Shown: piece after piece, positions 56,274 to 64,000 of the stretch
Position numbering within the stretch: position 1 is the first letter of the stretch
Layout of the letters: every line of letters starts with the position of its first letter
NCBI GenBank assembly: GCA_024225035.1
Contig: JAAEMX010000025.1
Span: forward strand, 1 to 64,000
Length of the DNA: 64,000 bases
DNA from: Lentisphaerota bacterium
GTDB lineage: Bacteria; Verrucomicrobiota; Lentisphaeria; Victivallales; Victivallaceae
Reading direction: 5' to 3'
Translations under genes and position numbers: made by a program
Notes under the pieces: model-generated
The model's input: the letters and a program-made list of their open reading frames with translations, nothing else
Database searches by the model: none
Told to the model about the DNA's origin: nothing

Positions 56274-57119
56274 ATGAGGACTATGGCAAAAGCTTTGTTG
56301 CTGGCTGGAATATTAGTTACCGGAAGCAGACTGCCAGCTCCAAACAGTAATAACGGGAATAATTATTCAAAGGCAAAGGCATATTACAAATACGCTGCAG
56401 ATTACGCTGCTAAGGCAAACAAAGCCGCTGCAAGCGGCAACAATGAGCAGGCCTCAGCTTATAAAAAATGCGCTGAATGCAAAAAAGTGATGGCTCGTTA
56501 CTTTGAAGGTAAAGCCAGCAGGAGCGCATTTGATCAGGCCTACAAGGATTACAGAAACGCAAGAGAGACTGCTGCTAAGTATAGTAACAAGTCATCCAGT
56601 AAAACCAGTAAACCCTGCAAAAAAGAATATTACGTAAAATACAAGACAAAATCCTGTAATTCAGATAAAAACTGCTATAAGAAAAAAACATCGGTAAATG
56701 ATAAGTTTGATAAATTCAGCAAAAAGTTTACAGATTCATCTCTGGACGGAAAGACCAGCTCACTAAAACCGCCAAAGAGTGATAATCAACGGCTTGCCTC
56801 CAAATTTTCAAAACAGTCTCAGGCTTTAATGTATTACTCTGCCAAGATGAAGAAGTCAGATAAATTTCAGAAAGCTGAATATTACAAGGACTTGGCCCTT
56901 GCCAGAAAGAAAATGGCAACAGCTTTTGACAGCGGTGATAAGTCAGCCATGCAGAAAGCTGTCAATGAGTACAGTAAGGTTAAAAGCAACTACAAAAACT
57001 ACTTTAATAAAACCCTCGAGAAGAGCCATGCAGCCAATGTAAAAAACGTTCCCCAAACAAAAACAATAATTCCTTCTTCGGACAGTTATAAAAATGCTCT
57101 GGGTGATAACAAGCTTTAA
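56274..57119 (+). CDS. Secreted Lys/Ser/Ala-rich helical repeat protein
   Basis: 281 residues with AAGGAGG close to the ATG. A short N-terminal hydrophobic stretch (KALLLAGILVTG) may be a signal. Two similar alpha-helical units are seen, ECKKVMARYFEGKASRSAFDQAYKDYRNAR (about 62-91) and a second around LARKKMATAFDSGDKSAMQKAVNEY near 210, separated by a Lys/Ser/Cys-rich linker. Basic overall; may bind nucleic acid or anionic polymer. No family recognised. Confidence 0.65.
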   Translation: MRTMAKALLLAGILVTGSRLPAPNSNNGNNYSKAKAYYKYAADYAAKANKAAASGNNEQASAYKKCAECKKVMARYFEGKASRSAFDQAYKDYRNARETAAKYSNKSSSKTSKPCKKEYYVKYKTKSCNSDKNCYKKKTSVNDKFDKFSKKFTDSSLDGKTSSLKPPKSDNQRLASKFSKQSQALMYYSAKMKKSDKFQKAEYYKDLALARKKMATAFDSGDKSAMQKAVNEYSKVKSNYKNYFNKTLEKSHAANVKNVPQTKTIIPSSDSYKNALGDNKL

Positions 57120-57445
57120 AACCTATGGTCAGAAATACTCTTGCTGAAGAGATGCTGGATTTTAGGGCATATCTATCCGGGTAAGGCTTAATTTACGATA
57201 TAATTTTACATTGAGAGGAAATCTTCTTTTTTTGCCACTTGCTATATTTATTAATAATAAATGTATTAATATTAATGTTAGCTTTGCGGGTAACTCTTTG
57301 ATTTTTTTTGTAAATAAAAGTCATAACTGCAACCCATTGAGCTCAAAGCATGGAACAAAAATTACATGGTATGGGTCTAATCTTACCTGTCTCTAGCGTA
57401 ATAGCTTAAAGGGTTTGGGCTGAAACAAGGGAATAAAAGTATAAA
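57120..57445. other. Intergenic region
   Basis: About 325 AT-rich bases with TATTAAT repeats. No gene, no clear hairpin. Confidence 0.3.
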
Positions 57446-57709
57446 ATGAGCACTGAATGTCTGGATTGGATTGGCGTGATTGTTTTTCACGTACTGCTGC
57501 TGGCTATCATTGGCGCGTTGTATGCTCGGGCAAAACGTAAAGTTTCTGCCGGGCGACAGCTTACGATGGCGCATGGCCATCCCGAACAAAGCTTCAAGGC
57601 TTCCTCTTTCGTACTTTTTTCTGCAAAGGCTGATCTTGTTGTTTTTGTGATAGCCTATGCGGGAGTCTTTATCTATACCATCTTACGTGCTTGCGGAGTA
57701 TTCGGGTAA
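57446..57709 (+). CDS. Small two-span membrane protein
   Basis: 87 residues: a first membrane helix (about 8-25, IGVIVFHVLLLAIIGALY), a basic cytoplasmic loop (ARAKRKVSAGRQ) and a second helix (about 66-82). Function unknown. The Shine-Dalgarno is weak (GGGAATAAAAG), so the start is tentative. Confidence 0.5.
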   Translation: MSTECLDWIGVIVFHVLLLAIIGALYARAKRKVSAGRQLTMAHGHPEQSFKASSFVLFSAKADLVVFVIAYAGVFIYTILRACGVFG

Positions 57710-57888
57710 GCAGCTAAGTTATTTTGAGTTTTATAACATTTTGCATTTTGCCGGAGATGCGCAGTGTAAAGCTTAAAATATCTGAAGAATCGCGCTGGAA
57801 AGTAACAAATTGCCGATTCCTTTGTTATTCTCCTGTAAAAATTGATATCGAGTGATAAATTAGGTATCGTATTTTACAGGGAGATGAA

Positions 57889-60800
57889 ATGGGCTCGGTA
57901 CAGGATTACTCAAAAGATTACAATTTTCACCTTATAAGCAGTAACCGTCTTGAAATTCTGGCGGCGTCACTAGCCTGTACTCTCCAAGAACATGTCGCCG
58001 CCAATCCTCTTCAGGCTGAAAATATCATAGTTCAAAGTCGTGGCATGGAACGCTGGCTGCGTTTAAAACTTGCTCATTTGGCCGGAGTATCAGCCAATAT
58101 AAATTTCCCTTTCCCTCGTGCTTTCGCCTCAGACTATATATTCAACCCGTTACTTAACGGACGTTCTGAAAATATAATTGACCCTGCTCTATATACATGG
58201 AAAATATTCAATGAGCTCCCGGATTTAATTGATAGTGACAGCTCTTTCAGTCGCCTTCAAAGCTATCTCGCTGACGACCATGACGGACTTAAGGCGTTTC
58301 AGCTTTCTGCACGAATCGCTGGGCTTTTTGAACAATATCTGATTTTTCGGCCTGACTTGATTAAACTATGGAATATTGAGCGAAATCCTCTCGGAAGCAT
58401 TCCTGACAGTACTTGGCAGTATAAGTTGTGGCGTCGTGTAGTGCGCCCCAAGGATGGAAAAACTTTTGCCGGGTTGTACAGCGACTTCCTGCAGTGTGCT
58501 TCTCCTAAACTGCACGGAAAACCTGATTTTAAGGTACCGGATTTTTCAGCACTCAAACGATTCAAACGCATTTTTCTGTTTGGTTTTTCCTCTATAGCTC
58601 CTGCTTTTATTGATATTTATTATGCGCTGTCGCGTTATGTTGATGTCTATTTTTATTACTTAAATCCCAGCGAGGGCGAATGGCAGTATGATCTCAGTGA
58701 ACGTGGCATGCTCAAGCTAATCCTTGGCGAAGCCAGAAATGCTGTGGAAAAGTCTGACTTGCGGCAGAATTTTGAGCTTGGAGACCACCTGAGAGACTTT
58801 GAAAGCAACTTTATGGGGAGCGGTAATCCGCTGTTGGCTTCGCTTGGTGCTCAGGGCAGGGAATTCTTCGGGCTCCTGGGATCATCAGAGATTGAAGCAC
58901 ATACTTTATTCCCGGGAACTTATCAGCCTCGGACTTTGCTTAAGCGTATTCAAGCCGATATTCAGCAGAATTGTATACGTGGAGAAGAATTTTTTGCGGT
59001 AATGCCTGACGACAGCACTATCCAGATTCACTCCTGTCACAGCCCAATGCGTGAGGTCGAAGTGTTGATGGAGAACATCACTGCAATGTTTGAGGCTGAT
59101 CCGAAATTATTGCCGAGCGATATCATTGTCCTGCTTTCAGACGTTGAAACCTATGCCCCTTATGTTGAGGCCGTGTTCAAATCACTGGAAGAAAGCAATC
59201 CTCGCTGGACTCATATTGCTATTGCTGACCGGACTTGCCTGAGCTCATCCCGTGAGGCAGAAGCTTTTATCGGTATACTAAAGGCAGCAAGAGGGCGCTT
59301 TAAAGCTGCTGAAGTTGTTTCACTGCTGGAAATCCCGGTTATTGCCGCAGCTTTTGGTTTGAACGAAGACAAAAATGCTATTTTGCGAAGTTGGATTGAG
59401 GACGCCGGTATCAGCTGGGGACTGGACAGCACTTTCCGTGAACAGGAAACAGGAGTAGCTTTTGCTGAACAATCCTGGCAGCAGGGTCTCGATCGAATGC
59501 TTGCAGGTTTTGCTTTTGGAAGCGAGCCGGAAAACAGCGGTCGCTTGTTTGAGACTTCCGACGGGACGGAATTACTGCCATTTTACTGCTGTGACAGCGA
59601 TAATGCCGCCGAGCTTGGAGCCTTGTGCAGGTTTATAAGCCTGTTGGCTGAACTGCATAAAGAATTAAGCACAGCACAGGAAATTACTGCTGACTGGTGG
59701 AATAGAGTTTTGTGTCAGGTTCTTGATAACTTTTTCCCTCAAAATGGCGATTTTGGGCGAGAAATTGGAATGCTTCGTGAGGTCGTCGCTGGAATAACCG
59801 GCAATATGCGCAGCTCCGGCTGCCAGATTGACGCTACTCCTGAAGTTATGCTTTACGAACTTGAAAACTATTTTGAGAATACTTCTATGAGTGGAGGATT
59901 CCTGCGTGGCGGTATAACATTTTGCGAAGCTCGGCCTTTGCGCAGCATACCAGCGAAAGTTATATGTATGCTGGGGTTGGATGAACGCAGCTTCCCAAGG
60001 GGTGATAAGCGTTTGTCATTTGATCTAATGGCAGCCAGGCCGCGTTTCGGAGACCGTTCTTCACGAAACGATGACAGATACCTTTTCCTTGAAGCCTTGT
60101 TGTCAGCAAGGGATATCTTTTATATGAGCTATGTCGGACAGGGCGTTAAGGATAACGAACCAAGGCCGCCAAGTGTCGTGGTCAGTGAAATTATTGACTA
60201 TGCGCATGAGCATTATGAAACTGAAAATTTGACGGTCAGGCACCCGTTACAGGCATTCAGCTGGGAATATTTTAACAGAGACAGCGATGCAAAATTAATT
60301 TCTTACTCCGCTGAAAATGCCAATGCTGCAAGAGCTTTGCTCCATCCCGCGGAATCGGAAAGAGAAAAGGATAAGCTGACGGATATCCCTGAAGAACTAT
60401 TAAGTATAACGCTTGATGACCTTTGTGAATTTTTTGTTAATCCGTCGCAATATTTTCTTCGCAGGTGTTTATCTGTCGAGCCCAAAATACGTGAAGAGTA
60501 TGACTTAAACGATGCTGAGTGTTTTGATATTGACGGGCTGGGCAGGTATAAGCTTGCTGAAATTATTCTCAGGGAAAAACTGGGCGTATGGCAGAATTTA
60601 GATCAGGTTGAAATGCGGGATTATTTCAAGCGCCGCTTCCACTCTGCCGGAGCAATACCGGTCGGAGCTTGGGGTGATGTGAAATGTGATCGTATTCTTG
60701 ACGAATTTTTCCCATTTGCCGACCGTGTTTCCGCTGCGGTCAGCAGAGTAAGCGCTCCTGTTGAAGCAGAGTTAAAGCTCAAATGCGGACTTAACCTTCA

Positions 60801-61335
60801 GGTGAAGCAGCATGATTTCTATGAAACTGAAGCGGGAACCGAACTGATACAATTTTCGTTTTCAGGCAAAAGCAGCAGTCATAAACGACTCATCAGGGCT
60901 TCTGTCGCGGCACTTGTCGCGGAAGCTTGTGAAGCCAATATAAAAGGCGTTCAGCTTTTCGGACGTGATTACAATATCAACCTGAAAGCCCTTGGAGTGA
61001 AAGACGCGATTGGTTCGCTTGAAAAATTAGGAAAAATTTATTGTGACGGCTTGACTGCCCCTTTACCGTTTTTTCCGAAGACCTCAACTAAATTTTATAC
61101 CGCAATGCATGGTAAAGGTGGCGGAAGCTTGGACGCGGCACTTGGAAAGGCCTCAAAAGACTGGCTCGGCTCTGGACAATTCGAGGGCGAATCCAGCGAC
61201 CCGAGCATGTCATACTGCTTTGGACGTGAATTCAAAAACTGGACTGGATTCAGTGAATACGCCGCAACAATTGTTTCTGCTTTAAGACTGGATGCCAGAC
61301 GTGAGGCTGTAAAGTCGGGAGGTGAAAATGCTTGA
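57889..61335 (+). CDS. recC: Exodeoxyribonuclease V subunit gamma
   Basis: It recognises Chi and guides RecBCD. 1148 residues. The N-terminus (FHLISSNRLEILAASLACTL, ENIIVQSRGMERWLRLKLAHLAGVSANINFPFP) matches the conserved RecC opening. Internal IQIHSCHSPMREVEVL (helicase-like domain remnant) and the GGITFCEARPLRSIPAKVICMLGLDERSFPR segment also match, followed by the nuclease-like C-terminal domain. Shine-Dalgarno GGGAG. The stop overlaps the ATG of recB by eight bases. Confidence 0.95.
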   Translation: MGSVQDYSKDYNFHLISSNRLEILAASLACTLQEHVAANPLQAENIIVQSRGMERWLRLKLAHLAGVSANINFPFPRAFASDYIFNPLLNGRSENIIDPALYTWKIFNELPDLIDSDSSFSRLQSYLADDHDGLKAFQLSARIAGLFEQYLIFRPDLIKLWNIERNPLGSIPDSTWQYKLWRRVVRPKDGKTFAGLYSDFLQCASPKLHGKPDFKVPDFSALKRFKRIFLFGFSSIAPAFIDIYYALSRYVDVYFYYLNPSEGEWQYDLSERGMLKLILGEARNAVEKSDLRQNFELGDHLRDFESNFMGSGNPLLASLGAQGREFFGLLGSSEIEAHTLFPGTYQPRTLLKRIQADIQQNCIRGEEFFAVMPDDSTIQIHSCHSPMREVEVLMENITAMFEADPKLLPSDIIVLLSDVETYAPYVEAVFKSLEESNPRWTHIAIADRTCLSSSREAEAFIGILKAARGRFKAAEVVSLLEIPVIAAAFGLNEDKNAILRSWIEDAGISWGLDSTFREQETGVAFAEQSWQQGLDRMLAGFAFGSEPENSGRLFETSDGTELLPFYCCDSDNAAELGALCRFISLLAELHKELSTAQEITADWWNRVLCQVLDNFFPQNGDFGREIGMLREVVAGITGNMRSSGCQIDATPEVMLYELENYFENTSMSGGFLRGGITFCEARPLRSIPAKVICMLGLDERSFPRGDKRLSFDLMAARPRFGDRSSRNDDRYLFLEALLSARDIFYMSYVGQGVKDNEPRPPSVVVSEIIDYAHEHYETENLTVRHPLQAFSWEYFNRDSDAKLISYSAENANAARALLHPAESEREKDKLTDIPEELLSITLDDLCEFFVNPSQYFLRRCLSVEPKIREEYDLNDAECFDIDGLGRYKLAEIILREKLGVWQNLDQVEMRDYFKRRFHSAGAIPVGAWGDVKCDRILDEFFPFADRVSAAVSRVSAPVEAELKLKCGLNLQVKQHDFYETEAGTELIQFSFSGKSSSHKRLIRASVAALVAEACEANIKGVQLFGRDYNINLKALGVKDAIGSLEKLGKIYCDGLTAPLPFFPKTSTKFYTAMHGKGGGSLDAALGKASKDWLGSGQFEGESSDPSMSYCFGREFKNWTGFSEYAATIVSALRLDARREAVKSGGENA

Positions 61336-64000
61336 ATTCAACCTGCTTGAGCAGCCCTTGCAGTTAGGCGATCGTCTTTTGATTGAGGCCAGCGCTGGAA
61401 CTGGTAAGACAACAACTCTTGAAAACCTTATTCTACGGCTTTTGCTAGAAGGGATCAATACTGCAGACGGTCAGAACCGCGAAGTTACCCTGCAGGAAAT
61501 ACTGGTTGTTACCTTTACGGAAGCAGCCACTGCTGAACTTATTCAGAGGGTGAGGAAAAATATAGCTAAAGCCCTGCATTTACTTCACAATGGACATAAT
61601 GATTTAGCTCAAGATAGCTCGATTCCTGCTCAGATCCTGCATGATTTCTTTCAGAAATCAGAACTGCCTCCTGCAGAAAAATTACATATAGCTCAAATGA
61701 GGCTCCGTATGGCTCTGTTGAGTTTTGATGAATCCTCTATATCTACAATTCACGGATTCTGTTCAAAAATGCTGAGTGAATTCGCTTTTGAAAGCGGTTT
61801 GCGTTTTGATTTGGAGCTCACAGAGGATGAAACTGGATACCTTGAAGATACAGCGCATGATTACTGGCGCAAATGTTTTTATGCTCCTGAAAAGAAATTC
61901 TTTGCCTCGGTAGCTTCCGGTGCCGGGATTACTGTTAATGAATTATGCCGTACGCTGCAGCAGCTGAAAAGCTCGCCGCTGGTAAAATTATCAGGTGAGG
62001 TGATATCCTTAACTGACGCAGAAGCAAAACTCCATCAAGCCTGGAGCAATCTGGAAACTGCATGTAAGCATTCTGAAACTATTACAATGCTTGAAAATAA
62101 CGCACCAAATTTTACGAAAGCCGCTTCAGGGGAGTTGCTGAATTTAGCAAAAGCCCTTGACAGTAACGCATTTTCAGATGATCAGTTTGTGTTGCTCAAA
62201 AGCTGCAGCGGAATAAAACCAGATAAAATTCGAGGAGCTGTTAGAAAGCGCGGAGTAGAATGGGTTGGAGTAAAAGACGTTAATCCTGACAAGGGCTGTC
62301 TGCCTTTTGATATTGAAAAGATTCTGGGTATTCTTGATAGTTTCGATGTTATAGTTAAGGAATATCTTGCCGCCATTCACTTTGATTTTATGAAATTTGC
62401 GCTCGAAGATAAGGCTCTTGAGAAGAAGAAAACTTCGGCAGGAGTACAGGCTTTTGACGATCTATTGCTTGGAATGTTTAACGCGGTTGGAGTAAAAGAT
62501 GAATTTTGCGCAAAAATCAGGCGGCGCTTCCCCGTTGTACTTATAGACGAATTTCAGGATACAGACTCTCTGCAGTTCCAGATTTTTGACCGCATTTTCA
62601 ATGCTCCTGAAGCGCTCATGATAATGGTTGGTGACCCTAAACAGTCAATTTATCAGTTTCGGGGAGCTGATATCTACTCTTATCTGCAAGTTTCTGAGCA
62701 GCTGCCGGAAGAGGATCGCACTACATTAAGCCGTAATTATCGTTCCAGCTCAGAGTTGCTGGAAGCTTTTAATACTGTATTTGACCTGAATAATCCATTT
62801 ATTGAGAAATCCATAAGCTATCTTCCGGCAGAGGCTGGCAGAACTCAAGATAAATTGGTTATTGAAGGCACTGACTGCACAGAAAAACCGTTGCGCATTC
62901 TTGAGATTGACAGCACTGATGGTAAGGCAGTCAGCAAAACCGAAGCCTATGACATTTCCAGACGGGCGATCTGCAATGAAATCAGCGCTATTTTAACAAC
63001 TGCTGCCAGCCGTAACGAAGAAAGCATATCTTGTGCACGTTTTGAGGATGGTACCGGGCTTTATCGGCCTGTACAGGCAAAAGACATTGCTGTACTTACC
63101 GATACCAATTATGAGGCTCAGGAAATTTGCAGTATGCTGGCTGAACGCGGAATCCCGGCGGTGCTCCAGAATACTGGTAATATATTTGAAGCCGAATCGG
63201 CAGCAGATCTGTTGCATATAATGTCGGCAATAGAACAGCCTCGTGACCCTCGCCGGGTGCTTACTGCGTTGGCGTGTGAACCCTTTGGGCTGGATTACAA
63301 AAAACTTTATCAACTGCTGAATAACAGTGAGAAGTTTGAGGCTTGGCAGAAATTCTTTTTTAACCTGCTGAAAATTTGGCAGGAACACGGATTTATACGG
63401 ATGTTTTATGATTTGCTGCGCCCGAGAAGCGCCAGAGGTGTCGAATGTGATATCAGAGCAAAGCTTTTATCGGCTCCTCAAGGCGAGCGTCGTATGACAG
63501 ACCTGTTGCACCTCGGAGAACTGCTTCACAAAACTGCACTTAAAAAACGCTTAGGCCCGGCAGCAATGATTTCATGGCTGCGAAGACGCATTACCGAACC
63601 GGAAAGCGGCACTGAAAATGAACGGCGCTTGGAGAGCGATGAAGAAGCGGTAAAAGTTATGACTGCTCACAAGAGCAAAGGCTTACAGTTTCCTTTAGTT
63701 TTCTGCACCAGCCTCTGGAAACGCGGTTGTTTGCCTACTCAAAATAAAAAAGAGCTGGATTTCTTTTACCATGAACGGGATGAAAATGGAAATTTTGAAC
63801 AATACTTTGACTTTGGAGTAACTGGTGAACACCTGAAAGACCATTGTCAGGCGTACAGGCGCGAGCAGCTTGCTGAAAGCATTCGACTGATTTATGTGGC
63901 TCTCACCCGTGCTAAAAATTATTGTTGTTTTACTTGGGGCAATATTAATAAAATTCAGGATTCGGCTTTGGCCTATTTGATAGGTTCTTATACAGATGAC
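61328..64000 (+). CDS. recB: Exodeoxyribonuclease V subunit beta, N-terminal part (runs off the right end)
   Basis: UvrD/Rep-family helicase of RecBCD. The visible 891 residues contain Walker A (EASAGTGKTTTL), motif Ia TFTEAATAEL, STIHGFCSKML, motif II VVLIDEFQDTD, motif III MVGDPKQSIYQFRGADIYSY, motif IV SRNYRSS, motif V VMTAHKSKGLQFPLVF and motif VI LIYVALTRAK. The nuclease domain lies beyond the window. The start codon overlaps recC's stop, indicating translational coupling; recD is not in view. The frame is intact to the end. Confidence 0.95.
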   Translation, partial: MLEFNLLEQPLQLGDRLLIEASAGTGKTTTLENLILRLLLEGINTADGQNREVTLQEILVVTFTEAATAELIQRVRKNIAKALHLLHNGHNDLAQDSSIPAQILHDFFQKSELPPAEKLHIAQMRLRMALLSFDESSISTIHGFCSKMLSEFAFESGLRFDLELTEDETGYLEDTAHDYWRKCFYAPEKKFFASVASGAGITVNELCRTLQQLKSSPLVKLSGEVISLTDAEAKLHQAWSNLETACKHSETITMLENNAPNFTKAASGELLNLAKALDSNAFSDDQFVLLKSCSGIKPDKIRGAVRKRGVEWVGVKDVNPDKGCLPFDIEKILGILDSFDVIVKEYLAAIHFDFMKFALEDKALEKKKTSAGVQAFDDLLLGMFNAVGVKDEFCAKIRRRFPVVLIDEFQDTDSLQFQIFDRIFNAPEALMIMVGDPKQSIYQFRGADIYSYLQVSEQLPEEDRTTLSRNYRSSSELLEAFNTVFDLNNPFIEKSISYLPAEAGRTQDKLVIEGTDCTEKPLRILEIDSTDGKAVSKTEAYDISRRAICNEISAILTTAASRNEESISCARFEDGTGLYRPVQAKDIAVLTDTNYEAQEICSMLAERGIPAVLQNTGNIFEAESAADLLHIMSAIEQPRDPRRVLTALACEPFGLDYKKLYQLLNNSEKFEAWQKFFFNLLKIWQEHGFIRMFYDLLRPRSARGVECDIRAKLLSAPQGERRMTDLLHLGELLHKTALKKRLGPAAMISWLRRRITEPESGTENERRLESDEEAVKVMTAHKSKGLQFPLVFCTSLWKRGCLPTQNKKELDFFYHERDENGNFEQYFDFGVTGEHLKDHCQAYRREQLAESIRLIYVALTRAKNYCCFTWGNINKIQDSALAYLIGSYTDD

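Overview
The window reads as a chromosomal segment of a Gram-negative bacterium of the PVC superphylum, most likely Lentisphaerota (Victivallales/Lentisphaerales). The evidence is a small protein at 6748-7149 that looks like the Verrucomicrobia/Planctomycetes-restricted Minf_1886-type family, a BamA outer-membrane assembly protein, many secreted carbohydrate-active proteins with type I signal peptides, and a GntR-HTH/LacI-type sensor hybrid next to a large BNR/LamG protein. The phylum assignment is inference; no rRNA gene is present.

Layout. 0-8 kb: secreted and housekeeping genes, mainly on the minus strand (methyltransferase, NAD+ synthetase, M16 peptidase, Minf_1886-like protein, Rex redox repressor). 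8-21 kb: an L-fucose isomerase-like protein, an AT-rich GH18 gene bracketed by two near-identical hairpins, prfB, two tandem sugar O-acetyltransferases, arsC, a papain-like orphan with a polyacidic tail, enolase preceded by a clear fluoride riboswitch, a cysteine-rich DUF6062-like protein, a GH5 hydrolase and tRNA-Arg(CCG). 21-39.6 kb: an accessory region. It holds a frameshifted GntR/LacI hybrid regulator, a frameshifted sialidase-like/LamG giant, a split nitrilase, an orphan protein-kinase-fold protein, a decayed and an intact copy of an unrecognised family, an XRE-PAS regulator, a TIM-barrel-like protein with a SIS-domain protein, and two more frameshifted surface or membrane genes. 39.6-52.1 kb: a glycosyltransferase, a CBS/DRTGG manganese pyrophosphatase, then a long operon prs-rplY-pth-rpsF-ssb-rpsR-rplI-dnaB-bamA. 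That operon is preceded by a well-structured RNA leader and followed by twin Cys-rich mini-proteins and a YbeD-like protein. 52.1-64 kb: a CBS / PTS-IIA-CBS / ArsB-NhaD transporter operon, several small secreted orphans including an Stv-type domain protein, and recC-recB (recB runs off the end).

How the genes work together. The prs operon couples PRPP supply, ribosomal proteins, replication helicase, SSB and outer-membrane biogenesis. The fluoride riboswitch ahead of eno should raise enolase when fluoride inhibits it. The secreted hydrolases, the isomerase-like protein, the SIS protein and the hybrid regulator point to a glycan-degrading lifestyle. Notably, at least six frame disruptions and one gross pseudogene fall in the accessory stretch, several at homopolymers, while about thirty housekeeping genes are intact. 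This suggests decay, phase variation or locally uncorrected sequencing errors.
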